This document shows, piece after piece, positions 8,963-17,333 of a DNA stretch of 64,000 bases. A program made the position numbers and the translations under genes. The notes beneath the pieces were generated by a model. It made no database searches, had not been told where the DNA came from, and saw only the letters and a program-made list of their open reading frames with translations. Position 1 is the first letter of the stretch. The number at the start of each line of letters is the position of its first letter. Source of the DNA: Bacillota bacterium (GTDB lineage: Bacteria; Bacillota; Clostridia; Lachnospirales; Lachnospiraceae); contig JAEZZQ010000048.1 of NCBI GenBank assembly GCA_023442465.1, positions 62,001 through 126,000 of the forward strand, written 5' to 3'.

Positions 8963-8996
8963 ACTATAAGGCAAAAGTTATTAAGAAGTCCTTAAG
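8963..8996 (-). promoter_or_regulatory. Candidate regulated promoter of the ABC transporter genes
   Basis: Within the 92-bp gap after the kinase gene there is a -10-like TATAGT (8963-8968, minus strand). Upstream of it, at 8981-8996, are two CTTAA-type half sites (CTTAAG and TCTTAA, read leftward) where a -35 box would sit. OmpR-family regulators bind such direct repeats. That the neighbouring regulator binds here is inference. Confidence 0.4.
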
Positions 8997-9004
8997 GCCT
9001 GACA

Positions 9005-10153
9005 TTACTCTATCAAGGGGAACTTAATCTTCACTTCTATTCCCGGATACCTGTTAACAAGCGCTGCGCTGCCGTCCATTTGCTCCGCCACATATTTTAC
9101 AATGTAAAGGCCAAGGCCCGCTCCGTCTTTTCCTTCCGTATTCTTTCCTCTGTAAAATTTATCGAATACAAAGGGCATATCTTCATCCGCGATTCCCTGC
9201 CCAAAATCCCTTACGCTGATAACCGCTTCTTTCTCTTCCTGCTCCAGCACAACTTCTACCCTGCTGTCCGGCGCATATTTTACCGCATTATTTATAAGGT
9301 TCTCTATCATCTGTTCAAATCGCTTTTTATCCAAAAGAACCTTGTTATGTATCCCTCTGTTCTCATAAAAAATTGTACGTTCTCCGCCTGTCAGTATCGT
9401 TATCGTCTCTTCCAGGATTTTCGCAATGTCTTCTTTTTCCAAATGCATTTTCAGCTTGTCCATATCCGCCAGAGAGTGCAGAAACAAATCGTTGGTCAGA
9501 GCGGTTACTTCATCACATTTTTTCATAATCACGGAGGTATAACGGGCTCTTCTTTCCGGATTATTATCCATGTTTGACTGAAGTGCTTCCGCATAGGTAC
9601 GTATAGACGCTATCGGCGTCTTTATATCATGAGATAAAGTAGCAATTGCCGTCTTATTATTAGCAATCGCTTCCTTCTCACAATTTCTTGCCTTGCTTAT
9701 TTCCTTTCTCATATGGTCAAATGCCCATGTGAAAGCACCGAAATAATTTTCTCTTTCATAGTCAAGAGAAACATCCAGATTTCCTCCGGCAATTTCATAT
9801 GCGAAATTCTCCAGTTTCTCAAAGGGTTTTACAATCTTTCTATATAAATAAACAAATACAAAGGCAACAAAACCGGCTGCCGCTGCATATACGGCAATAA
9901 GCTTTGTTACCTCCATTTTATTCTCATGAAAATCTGCCTCCCTCAGTTCCTCCTGAAGCGTATGGATTTTCCTATTCATCTCTTCCTGTTTGTCTTTCGC
10001 ATAAGAAAGCTGCTGTATTTCATTTAACGCTGCGATATATGCGCCGTTTTCCCCTTCTAACCGCGGTTTTGGCATATTTATATAGGAAAAGAGGGCAATT
10101 GCTGTCAAAACAAGCATAAACCAAATAAAAATCTCTACCATTTTTTTCTTCAT
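9005..10153 (-). CDS. Sensor histidine kinase of the ABC-linked two-component system
   Basis: 382-residue membrane kinase. Transmembrane helices lie near residues 6-24 and 84-104 with only about 58 residues between them, then a HAMP linker. The phospho-acceptor is H175 in LSHDIKTP, the N-box is LINNAVKYAP, and the G-boxes are DFGQGIADED and GAGLGLYIV. Its start overlaps the regulator stop by 4 nt (ATGA), indicating translational coupling. The small sensor domain suggests it senses within the membrane or through the partner permease, as in BceS-type systems, although a 58-residue external loop is longer than theirs. Confidence 0.92.
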   Translation of the reverse strand: MKKKMVEIFIWFMLVLTAIALFSYINMPKPRLEGENGAYIAALNEIQQLSYAKDKQEEMNRKIHTLQEELREADFHENKMEVTKLIAVYAAAAGFVAFVFVYLYRKIVKPFEKLENFAYEIAGGNLDVSLDYERENYFGAFTWAFDHMRKEISKARNCEKEAIANNKTAIATLSHDIKTPIASIRTYAEALQSNMDNNPERRARYTSVIMKKCDEVTALTNDLFLHSLADMDKLKMHLEKEDIAKILEETITILTGGERTIFYENRGIHNKVLLDKKRFEQMIENLINNAVKYAPDSRVEVVLEQEEKEAVISVRDFGQGIADEDMPFVFDKFYRGKNTEGKDGAGLGLYIVKYVAEQMDGSAALVNRYPGIEVKIKFPLIE

Positions 10154-10851
10154 TTCACTTTGTCCTCAAACTGATATCCTATTCCCCAGACAGTCTTAAT
10201 ATATACCGGATGCGCCGGGTCTTCCTCCAGCTTTTCTCTCAGCCATCTTATATGTACCGTTACCGTAGACATTTCTGTCTCCGAGTAAATTCCCCACACT
10301 TCTCTGAGCAATTCTTCCTTGGATAAGGCTTTATTCTTATTTTGAGCCATAAAACAAAGCAAATCGAATTCTTTCAAGGACATGGAAATCAATTCACCGT
10401 TCTTCTTGACTTGCCTTGCCACAGCATCGATTTCCACCGGGCCGCAGACTATATTTTCTTTTCCGTAACCGTAAGTCCGCCGCATAAGGGCATTGATCCT
10501 GGCTAACAGCTCTTTGAGCGAATAGGGCTTTGGAAGGTAATCATCCCCTCCCATATTAAGGCCCGTAATCCTGTCATCTTCGGAGGTTCTGGCACTGGAA
10601 AAAATAATCGGAACACCAGATACCTTGCGAAGCTCCAGACACACTTCAAATCCGGTGCCAAAGGGAAGATTGATATCTAATAAAATCAGATCAAACCTCC
10701 GGTCTGCAAGAAGCTCATAAGCTTCCTGTCCGTCTTTCGCATGGACCGTGCCATATCCATAGTCCTCGAGCATATCCGAAACAATCATGGCCAGATCCAT
10801 ATCATCTTCTATGATCAATATTACTTTTTTCTTTTCTGCTTCTTTTTTCAT
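10150..10851 (-). CDS. OmpR-family response regulator
   Basis: 233-residue regulator. The receiver domain (about 9-122) has acidic pocket residues D16/D17, phospho-acceptor D59 (LILLDINLP), a conserved Ser/Thr region (IIFSSA) and Lys in LPKPYS. The DNA-binding winged helix (about 135-230) has the EFDLLCFMAQNKNKALS and TVHIRWLREKLE segments typical of the OmpR/PhoB class. It is first in the operon with the kinase. Its promoter and leader are homologous to those of lgt. Confidence 0.94.
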   Translation of the reverse strand: MKKEAEKKKVILIIEDDMDLAMIVSDMLEDYGYGTVHAKDGQEAYELLADRRFDLILLDINLPFGTGFEVCLELRKVSGVPIIFSSARTSEDDRITGLNMGGDDYLPKPYSLKELLARINALMRRTYGYGKENIVCGPVEIDAVARQVKKNGELISMSLKEFDLLCFMAQNKNKALSKEELLREVWGIYSETEMSTVTVHIRWLREKLEEDPAHPVYIKTVWGIGYQFEDKVK

Positions 10852-10937
10852 CTGTTTTAAATATCTCCTATCCCGCCGTTATTCCCTTTACAAAATTTAC
10901 TGTTTCCACAACTTAAGAAAATATTTGTACGCTTTTT

Positions 10938-10966
10938 AGTGTAACATAGTTGCAGGTATGATTCAA
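10938..10966 (-). promoter_or_regulatory. Promoter of the response regulator operon
   Basis: Read leftward: -35 TTGAAT (10961-10966), 17-bp spacer, -10 TACACT (10938-10943). This architecture and the roughly 85-nt leader that follows match the lgt leader (5499-5610), including TATCTCCTAT or its variant close to the start codon. Confidence 0.75.
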
Positions 10967-11005
10967 TTTGGAAGAATTGACATTCGAAAGAATTTTTTAC
11001 AGAAC

Positions 11006-11040
11006 AAACGAGGAGAGACTTTTAAAGTCTCTCCTCGTTT
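11006..11040. terminator. Terminator of the hsp20 gene
   Basis: A 16-bp perfect stem (11006-11021 with 11025-11040) with a 3-nt loop TTA, 17 bp beyond the hsp20 stop on the minus strand. Flanking AAA/TTT tracts make it potentially bidirectional. Confidence 0.8.
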
Positions 11041-11056
11041 ATGTTTCTTTTTAAGT

Positions 11057-11509
11057 TTATCCTTCAATGGCTATAAGCTTCTTCTCTTCCACTTGCTTTG
11101 CTTCCTTTTTAGTAACGTAAAGCTGCAAAATACCATCTTCAAATTTTGCTCTGATATCTTCCTCGGTAACCTGTTCACCGACATAGAAGCTTCTGGAGCA
11201 CTGACCGCTATAGCGTTCTCTGCGAATGTATCTGCCGCTTTCTTCATCTTTTTCGTCTTTTTCTAAATTCCTGGAAGCGCTGATGGTAAGGTATCCTTTT
11301 TCCAGTTTCGCAGAAATTTCCTCTTTCTTAAAGCCCGGTAAGTCAACAGCTACTTCATAGGCAGAGTCTGTTTCTTTTATATCTGTCTTCATTAAATTTC
11401 TCTCGCCTTTTCCATACATCGGATTGCGCCTTCCGAAGAATTCTCTTTCGAACGGAAAATACATAAAATCATCAAATAAATTTTCTCCAAAAATACTTGG
11501 CATTAGCAT
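11057..11509 (-). CDS. Small heat-shock protein, Hsp20/alpha-crystallin family
   Basis: 150-residue ATP-independent chaperone that holds unfolding proteins. The alpha-crystallin domain spans about residues 40-140, opening with KTDIKETDSAYEVAVDLPGF and containing the AKLEKGYLTISA strand and the GILQLYVTKKEA end. The C-terminal tail is short and lacks a clear I-x-I motif. The N-terminal region has the FDDFM(Y)FPF segment common in clostridial Hsp20 (Hsp18) proteins. Upstream a perfect-spacing sigma-A promoter overlaps a CIRCE element (11610-11652), so HrcA control is expected. It is transcribed alone. Confidence 0.95.
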   Translation of the reverse strand: MLMPSIFGENLFDDFMYFPFEREFFGRRNPMYGKGERNLMKTDIKETDSAYEVAVDLPGFKKEEISAKLEKGYLTISASRNLEKDEKDEESGRYIRRERYSGQCSRSFYVGEQVTEEDIRAKFEDGILQLYVTKKEAKQVEEKKLIAIEG

Positions 11510-11609
11510 AAATCATTCCTCCATTCTTCATTAATATACATTATGCCTTTTATAACCCTGAACTCCGGGCTGTGAATTTTGGGATTCTTTTTTCCCTCGT
11601 TCTATATGT

Positions 11610-11652
11610 AATATAACACTCATTGTTAGCACTGTCAAGAGGTGAGTGCTAA
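11610..11652 (-). promoter_or_regulatory. hsp20 promoter overlapped by a CIRCE (HrcA) operator
   Basis: Promoter read leftward: TTGACA (11633-11638), 17 bp, TATATT (11610-11615). CIRCE occupies 11626-11652: TTAGCACTG, a 9-bp spacer, then GAGTGCTAA. This matches the consensus TTAGCACTC-N9-GAGTGCTAA at 17 of 18 arm positions. The operator covers the -35 box, so bound HrcA would block polymerase. Confidence 0.92.
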
Positions 11653-11751
11653 CAAAATTGTAAAAATTTTGTGAGATCGTCAAAATGTTTAATTTTACTG
11701 ATTCATTTGCGGTGGCGGATAATGGGGCAAAGAACAAAGCAAAAGGAAAAT

Positions 11752-11958
11752 TTAGCCGGCCAAAATATAAAACGTATCCATAAAGAAAAAGGATACGTTA
11801 AACTGATTTGGTAACTGAATTTCAATTTTCTGTACTACGGCATCGGAGTAAGTCAAATATAAAAACACTATTTCCATTCCTTGTTTAATGCCTCCGCCGA
11901 TTGCAATAACACTATAAACAAGTGTAATAATTATTTCGCCATATTTGTTTTTAAGCAT
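11752..11958 (-). CDS. Hypothetical 68-residue membrane protein
   Basis: Not recognised. A short reading frame with a good ribosome site (AGAAGGGAG just before the ATG at 11958). It encodes one or two hydrophobic stretches (about residues 8-37) and ends in a hydrophobic segment. It follows the 124-residue membrane protein gene by 60 bp on the same strand. It could be a genuine small membrane protein or the remnant of a longer one. Confidence 0.4.
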   Translation of the reverse strand: MLKNKYGEIIITLVYSVIAIGGGIKQGMEIVFLYLTYSDAVVQKIEIQLPNQFNVSFFFMDTFYILAG

Positions 11959-12018
11959 ACTCCCTTCTCACACATTTACTAATCTTTAATGTTTAATTAT
12001 ACATTCCTGTTTCTTAAA

Positions 12019-12393
12019 TTACACCCCAATATAGACGATTAAAAGCACAATTGAAGCAATCGCAAATCCTATCGTATTTCGATATTTGTAATAAATAGCT
12101 TCAATACAAGCATAAATAGCAAAAACAAACATACAAACTATATATAAGCTATATAAAGGCTGGTGAAGAATGTATGATAATAAGCCTATTAGGAAAAATG
12201 TGCTTCCCCATAAAAGCATCAGAATAGTTTTAACCCTTATTTTTTTATCTGAAATCTCCGGCGGAAGCTCTCTATGCTGCTTTCTCGCACTTTCTAATCC
12301 GTTTTTGTCATATAAATATCTCAAATTACAACATAACTCCATAAAACCAAAGGCAACGAAAAAAGCTCTATAAATTTCTATTTTCCAATCCAT
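12019..12393 (-). CDS. Hypothetical membrane protein with four hydrophobic segments
   Basis: Not assigned to a named family. 124 residues with hydrophobic segments near 8-25, 55-75, 80-100 and 105-123, separated by a charged loop (residues 30-53, KQHRELPPEISDKKIR region). The ribosome site GGAGG lies 8 nt before the ATG. Its start overlaps the tail of a MarR-like remnant in another frame, which suggests the original operon was a MarR-type regulator followed by this membrane protein. Confidence 0.6.
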   Translation of the reverse strand: MDWKIEIYRAFFVAFGFMELCCNLRYLYDKNGLESARKQHRELPPEISDKKIRVKTILMLLWGSTFFLIGLLSYILHQPLYSLYIVCMFVFAIYACIEAIYYKYRNTIGFAIASIVLLIVYIGV

Positions 12394-12503
12394 GTTTTAT
12401 CCTCCAAATTATTTGTAATTTGATGTAAAACTTTATACAGAGTTTCAATGTCACATTCTGATATGCCCCGCAATGCCTGCTTATTGGTTTCTGAAACTTC
12501 AAA
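12378..12503 (-). pseudogene. C-terminal remnant of a MarR-family regulator gene
   Basis: A frame without a start codon, read leftward from 12503 to a stop at 12378-12380, encodes about 41 residues. Its core ALRGISECDIETLYKVLHQI followed by TNNLED resembles the final dimerisation helix of MarR-type regulators (LxGISEEELETLxxLLxKI pattern). No matching HTH-encoding sequence is present upstream; the upstream DNA is instead the end of the 513-residue surface-protein gene. The upstream part was probably lost when that gene was joined here. The assignment rests on a short match. Confidence 0.5.
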
Positions 12504-12504
12504 A

Positions 12505-14046
12505 CTATCGTTTTACAGCTTCTTCTCCCAGATAACTCCATGTCACACCTTGATCCGTGGATTCAAAAAGTCCATTGCAATAGCCTTTTTCCCCATAATA
12601 GTCCCCATCAGGCCCCTGTCCGACTAACAGATACATTTTTCCTTTTTCTTCCCAGACCTTTTCCGGCATCACAAACGGATTGTAAATAGTTCCATCCGAA
12701 AGCAAGGCATTAGCCGAAGGATAGGTCACTTCACGAAAGGTCTTGCCGCCGTCCGCCGTTCGGAATAATAAACCATAGCTGCCGCCGCTGTATGACAGGC
12801 AGGAGAACCCGGTTTGTTCATTCTCCAAAAAGCTAATCCATCTAGCTTCCCCGCCTTGCCCCAAATAAGGGTCCATATTTATTATTTGCAATGAATTCCC
12901 TTTCGCAGCCGTTAATATATAATAACTGCTTCCGCAGGCCCTGTCTACCGGTAACATATTGTATGCGGTTCCATCTTTCATTTTATAGCTCGCATCCGGT
13001 TCCAGAGACTTATAATACTCCAGGATCTCTTCCGTTATTTCGATCGAAAAGGCTTCACTTTTATTTGTGCCATCGGAATCCCCGTTCGGAATTACGTTAC
13101 TCTCCGTTTCAACGGGAAAAGTTTCGCTTCGGTCTGTATTAGCTGCTTCCGGATAATCTGCGTCCGGGGTCTCTTCCTCCTCAATTGCCCTGAGAGATAT
13201 CTGCTCGAGCTGCTCATATACCGCATTATACAGCGCATTCCTGCTATATGGCTCCAAATAGCCTTTCATATCAAAAGTAAAATCTTGTTCTTCTATGTAA
13301 TAAATGAACTTATCGAAGGGTACCTTTTCGAAGCTCTCCGCTAAATCGCATACCGCATTACAGAAACTTTCTATTTCTCCGGCTTGCCTTCCATTAAAGC
13401 CTACAACAGGAATATATTCTGAATTGTCTTCTTCAAAATAGATATATCGGTTATGTGCTGCCGAAAATTGTTCACCGTACCATTCATAGTAAGCTTTTTC
13501 ATAATTGTCCGTTAAATAGAAATCCTTCTGCACTTCAAACCCGAAGCCGCCCTCATCAAAGGTATATGTATTATTTTGTTCCGATACAAATCGGACTTCG
13601 CTGCCGTATTTCTTCTGTATCCATGCAACCGCCTGTTCTTTGGTATATCCTTTGAACCGATCGCTCCCATCATAATAAATCACATAAGTTCCATTTTCCT
13701 GCTCACTTCCCGAAATAATAATTTCCACCCCCACCGGGTACCAGGTTACTTCCCAGTTTGAATCACGAAACGTTGCTCCATCGTCGAAAATGGTTAAATC
13801 TGTTTCCTGAAGCTGCCTGTCATTTGCTAAATCATTTACAACAAATCTGCCTGTCGTTGACCCAAACGGCCACTCCGGCTCTCCTATCATCTGAAAAATC
13901 ACTTCATAATTTCTATCTGCAGATTTTTCTCTTCCCACTTCCAGTACACGATATTTGGTTATATAAATAAAACTGCCTATCAGGACCGTTATCGCGCTAA
14001 AAATTATCAGAAAAATAAGCCCGGTTACTTGTATGACTTTTTTCAT
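12505..14046 (-). CDS. Membrane-anchored protein with C-terminal Asp-box (BNR-like) repeats
   Basis: 513 residues, function unknown. A single N-terminal hydrophobic helix (about 7-30) anchors it, with the rest outside. Residues 35-140 are a beta-rich region; a Glu/Asp/Ser-rich low-complexity linker lies around 293-340. The C-terminal third has two Asp-box motifs, RTADGGKTF and STDQGVTW, the S/T-x-D-x-G-x-T-W/F signature of sialidase-type beta-propeller blades. Two boxes are too few to form a whole catalytic propeller, so enzyme activity is not claimed. The gene precedes the MarR remnant and is followed on its upstream side by a lipoprotein gene (37-bp gap), probably co-transcribed. Confidence 0.65.
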   Translation of the reverse strand: MKKVIQVTGLIFLIIFSAITVLIGSFIYITKYRVLEVGREKSADRNYEVIFQMIGEPEWPFGSTTGRFVVNDLANDRQLQETDLTIFDDGATFRDSNWEVTWYPVGVEIIISGSEQENGTYVIYYDGSDRFKGYTKEQAVAWIQKKYGSEVRFVSEQNNTYTFDEGGFGFEVQKDFYLTDNYEKAYYEWYGEQFSAAHNRYIYFEEDNSEYIPVVGFNGRQAGEIESFCNAVCDLAESFEKVPFDKFIYYIEEQDFTFDMKGYLEPYSRNALYNAVYEQLEQISLRAIEEEETPDADYPEAANTDRSETFPVETESNVIPNGDSDGTNKSEAFSIEITEEILEYYKSLEPDASYKMKDGTAYNMLPVDRACGSSYYILTAAKGNSLQIINMDPYLGQGGEARWISFLENEQTGFSCLSYSGGSYGLLFRTADGGKTFREVTYPSANALLSDGTIYNPFVMPEKVWEEKGKMYLLVGQGPDGDYYGEKGYCNGLFESTDQGVTWSYLGEEAVKR

Positions 14047-14082
14047 CTTATATCTTTCTCCTATATGCCCATAAGGTCCGTA

Positions 14083-15384
14083 TTACTTAATCTCAAAATT
14101 TTGATAGGATTCCGATAGCATTGCTATGATCTGGTCCGTACTAAGCCCCTGTAAACCTTTCACATCCATCCAGCACAAAGAAGCTGTTTTCTTCTGTAAG
14201 CCAAGTTTTTCGAAATATGTCTGCGCAAAATTATTGTATTCTTCCTCTGTGATTCTTTCCCCTTTATAGTCAGTATACACTGTTTCTCCCGTATAATCTG
14301 TACCTCCATATATCGTATCCTTATTCGCCAGAGGCATCTCCGTCACCACATCCTCCACGATACTCAGCGCTCTTATGTCTTCATGATATTCATCCGGTCC
14401 CGCCTTTACAAAGTCGCCAAAAATATAATAATTCTGTATACCGTCTGCCGAAAAAGAAGTATAAACAGTCACTTCATCCGTTATGATATCAACTTGAGAA
14501 TTTCCTTCTATGAAAGTTGTCCCCAGTTCTTCCATATTTCCTTCCGAATTGATTTCATAAAAATGATTATAAGAAAAACTCCCCGTACCTCCACAGTTCG
14601 ATACGATCAAGTCTATCCTTCCATCATAATCTAACTCCGTCAGCGCAAAACAATACAGGTCGTCTGCATACTCGATATCAGCCGCCCATTTTCCGACCTG
14701 CCCGGCAAATATCTCTATCTGCCTGTCGACGCTGATTTCTTCATTCAAGCCTGCAACATATTCCGCATAGTCCTTCCATGTTCCCATTACAGATGATACG
14801 TTATCTGTCAGCCCTTGCTTTTGAAGATATTCCTCCAGGAAAAAATCTCTGTAAAAGGCGGGACCGTTTTCCGTCTTTCGCTCTAATAGATATCCACCCA
14901 GATCATAATCCAGATAAAACATATTATCCGCATTTTCCTGCAAAAAGACCTTGGCCTGATTCCAGACATTTTCCCCGTCTTTGTACTGCACAATAGCAAT
15001 GACATCCGTTTTTGCATCCTCATTATAATCCTTAAAAGCCACCGCTAACACTTCGCCGAAATTGTCTGTTTCTTTTTCCGGAAAGGTATAAGTTTCCTTC
15101 CCGTTTTTCAGCAACTTAAATGTAACGTCCTTCTCCTTTTCTCCATCCGGAGCAATTGCAGCAAAGGTGACCTCTCCCCAATCATCCAAGGTGACTTCAA
15201 AAGTCTGATCTTCTATGATACGTGCCATATCACTGGTCTTTTGCGAATCCTCAGACGGATTCTCATGTAATATAGCCTGCCCTGTCTCTTCCGGTATCGC
15301 AGTTGTTCCCTGCCCCGTACTCTTCTCGTTACCACAGCCGGCTAAAGTTAATAAAAGTAAAAAAGTACATATAAATTTTTTCAT
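14083..15384 (-). CDS. Lipoprotein of unknown function with VCBS/FG-GAP-like acidic loops
   Basis: 433 residues. The signal peptide ends in a lipobox, LTLAGC, with the modified cysteine at C17, so the mature protein is tethered to the membrane outside. Two acidic loops of the calcium-binding kind are visible, DYNEDAKTD (about 134-142) and LDYDGRIDL (about 253-261), like those in FG-GAP/VCBS repeat proteins. Residues 20-50 form a Ser/Glu/Thr-rich linker. The start has GGGGAA just upstream. It is first in a two-gene unit with the Asp-box protein, and a candidate promoter is at 15445-15453. Confidence 0.65.
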   Translation of the reverse strand: MKKFICTFLLLLTLAGCGNEKSTGQGTTAIPEETGQAILHENPSEDSQKTSDMARIIEDQTFEVTLDDWGEVTFAAIAPDGEKEKDVTFKLLKNGKETYTFPEKETDNFGEVLAVAFKDYNEDAKTDVIAIVQYKDGENVWNQAKVFLQENADNMFYLDYDLGGYLLERKTENGPAFYRDFFLEEYLQKQGLTDNVSSVMGTWKDYAEYVAGLNEEISVDRQIEIFAGQVGKWAADIEYADDLYCFALTELDYDGRIDLIVSNCGGTGSFSYNHFYEINSEGNMEELGTTFIEGNSQVDIITDEVTVYTSFSADGIQNYYIFGDFVKAGPDEYHEDIRALSIVEDVVTEMPLANKDTIYGGTDYTGETVYTDYKGERITEEEYNNFAQTYFEKLGLQKKTASLCWMDVKGLQGLSTDQIIAMLSESYQNFEIK

Positions 15385-15444
15385 ATTTTCCCCATGTTTT
15401 CTATTGAGTTACCAGTATAAGTTGTACCGCTTAAAGCAAGGAAT

Positions 15445-15453
15445 AGTATATCA
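15445..15453 (-). promoter_or_regulatory. Candidate extended -10 promoter of the lipoprotein operon
   Basis: Read leftward, TGATATACT (15445-15453) gives an extended -10, about 60 bp before the lipoprotein start. No good -35 box is seen at 16-18 bp. Confidence 0.4.
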
Positions 15454-15560
15454 TATCCATGGATAAAGCGCCACAAACCCAGGCCGCATATCATTGCACT
15501 TCCGAACTGCTGAGGCGGTATGAATTTCCATATCACGGAAATTTTAGAAAAAGAGCTCGG

Positions 15561-15875
15561 TTAAATGGCACTCCCGCGCAAATCGAAAATATCATCAAAA
15601 GCAATCTTCGTATTGACAATCACCAGTATTCTGGCCGTCTCTTCTATCCGCGACACCATTCCTGTCATTTGAACATACTCATCGTTTCGGAAGAACTCTA
15701 CCGTAATCACATCCATTTTTTGAATCTGCCGCAGCTTCCGGTCCAGCTCCTCCTTCTTCTCCTCTGACAGTTCCCTTTTCGGAACAATAATACGTTCTTT
15801 CTCCGCCAGCACTTCCCGGAATCCTTTTAAAGCATCAAAGGGCATAAATTGCTTTGCACGATTTTCATGGTCCAT
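15561..15875 (-). CDS. YolD-like family protein
   Basis: 104 residues. The opening NRAKQFMPFDAL and the later R-N-D-E-Y-V-Q-M-T-G-M-V-S-R-I block are typical of YolD-like proteins, which are encoded with UvrX/UmuC-type Y-family polymerases in Firmicutes and are thought to assist them. The start is placed at the ATG at 15875 because the family begins there. The longer upstream frame overlaps the polymerase gene and encodes no recognisable sequence. It begins 10 bp after the polymerase stop, so the two form an operon under the LexA box at 17216-17229. Confidence 0.85.
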   Translation of the reverse strand: MDHENRAKQFMPFDALKGFREVLAEKERIIVPKRELSEEKKEELDRKLRQIQKMDVITVEFFRNDEYVQMTGMVSRIEETARILVIVNTKIAFDDIFDLRGSAI

Positions 15876-15885
15876 TTTTTCCCGC

Positions 15886-17151
15886 TTACTCCCCACTTTT
15901 GTGTCCTCCGATCTGGCGGTTGCGCTGTATGGTAGTACCCGCCTCTTGCAGATCCATTCCTCGCACAAGCGCATTCTGTCCATATTTTCTTTTAATCTCC
16001 AGAGCTGCTTTCTGTATTTTCCGGTCCCGCTCCAACTGCGCCGGATCGGTAAACAGGTCATATTGCTCATAGGCTTCGTCTATGAGGTTATTGCAAGAGA
16101 GGCCGAGTCTTCGTATAGGCATATTCCGATCCGCAATGCGTTCATAGAGCACATTCACATAGGGAATTATCGCACGGTAAGAATTGGTACTGATGGACAT
16201 TGAGGCGGTTCCCGTTGCAGGCTTTAACTCAAGCCGGTTAGAATATCCGATCATAAGAGAAATAGAATCAGTAACCAATCCTTTCTCTGCCATATCCAGA
16301 CACAGCGCATCCGTCATTTCTTTTACTGCCAGTCTGCATTCCTCAAAGCTGTAATCTCTCGGAAGAATCTGCCCGCTGGACATAGAGCTGTTTTTGGGCT
16401 TGTATGCCTTGATATCAGCCATTGTGACCGACTCTCTGCCCCATGCATGGTCTATCAAAAGCTCCGCATCTATCCCGAACAGGCGATAGAGCATATCTTC
16501 ATCGGAACAGGCGATTTCTCCCATGGTAGTAATTCCCGCACCGGCGAGTCTTTTTACCGTACCGGCCCCTATTCGCCAAAAGTCGTTCAATGGCCTATGG
16601 TTCCACAAGGTTGTTTGATAGGTTGTTTCATCCAAATATCCGATGTTATCTTTTGTATGCTTTGCAGTAATATCCAGCGCAATTTTGGCCAGATACAGAT
16701 TGGTTCCAATTCCTGCCGTGGCGGTGATTCCTGTTGCAGCCTTTATGTCCTCCATTATCCGGGTCGCCAGACTTTTTGCATCCATATGATACATGGGAAG
16801 ATAATGGGTCACGTCAAGGAACGCTTCATCTATAGAGTAGACATGGATATCTTCTTTCGCGACATACTTCAGATATATGCTGTATATATTGGCGGAATAC
16901 TGAATGTAGAGCTTCATCCGCGGCACTGCCATGATATAACGAACACCATGTGGTATCTGAAATACCCGGCACCGATTCTTGATGCCAAGGGCCTTCATGC
17001 TCGGGGAAATCGCAAGACAGATCGTTTTTTCACTTCGCTCCGGATCGGCTACCGCCAGGTTAGTCGTCAGCGGGTCGAGCCCGCGCTCCACACATTCCAC
17101 GGAAGCGTAAAATGACTTTAAATCTATACACAAATATGTTCTGTTCTCCAT
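15886..17151 (-). CDS. Y-family DNA polymerase (DinB/UvrX/ImpB type)
   Basis: 421-residue translesion polymerase. Metal ligands are D10 (LCIDLKSFYASVE) and D108/E109 (YSIDEAFLD). The thumb helix-hairpin-helix region (FWRIGAGTVKRLAGAGI) and the little-finger domain follow. The family enzyme copies damaged templates at the cost of fidelity. The YSIDEAFLDVT motif plus a partner YolD gene put it nearer to UvrX/YqjW than to housekeeping DinB. The ribosome site is GGAGG, about 12 nt before the ATG. The promoter region holds a good Gram-positive LexA box. Confidence 0.93.
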   Translation of the reverse strand: MENRTYLCIDLKSFYASVECVERGLDPLTTNLAVADPERSEKTICLAISPSMKALGIKNRCRVFQIPHGVRYIMAVPRMKLYIQYSANIYSIYLKYVAKEDIHVYSIDEAFLDVTHYLPMYHMDAKSLATRIMEDIKAATGITATAGIGTNLYLAKIALDITAKHTKDNIGYLDETTYQTTLWNHRPLNDFWRIGAGTVKRLAGAGITTMGEIACSDEDMLYRLFGIDAELLIDHAWGRESVTMADIKAYKPKNSSMSSGQILPRDYSFEECRLAVKEMTDALCLDMAEKGLVTDSISLMIGYSNRLELKPATGTASMSISTNSYRAIIPYVNVLYERIADRNMPIRRLGLSCNNLIDEAYEQYDLFTDPAQLERDRKIQKAALEIKRKYGQNALVRGMDLQEAGTTIQRNRQIGGHKSGE

Positions 17152-17204
17152 TCCCGAAATACCTCCGATCTTCTGTTCTGATTACTATTTCCTCGATCAG
17201 ATTT

Positions 17205-17229
17205 ATTATAACACTCGAACTTATGTTTG
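17205..17229 (-). promoter_or_regulatory. LexA (SOS) box with -10 element for the polymerase operon
   Basis: CGAACTTATGTTTG at 17216-17229 fits the Gram-positive LexA/DinR consensus CGAAC-N4-GTTYG. It sits immediately upstream of TATAAT (17205-17210, read leftward), where a bound repressor would occlude the promoter. Confidence 0.88.
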
Positions 17230-17253
17230 TGTATGGGAATTTTTACAAATGCC

Positions 17254-17300
17254 AAAAAGCCGCCGCATCATACTGTTTTCAGCAGATGCAGCAGCTTTTT
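17254..17300. terminator. Terminator of the arabinoside ABC transporter operon
   Basis: AAAAAGCCGCCGCATC (17254-17269) pairs with GATGCAGCAGCTTTTT (17285-17300) through Watson-Crick and G-U pairs, followed by a T-tract in the minus direction. It lies about 34 bp past the last permease gene. Confidence 0.8.
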
Positions 17301-17333
17301 AGGTAATGGAGTGTTTTATTGCTTTTATTGTAA

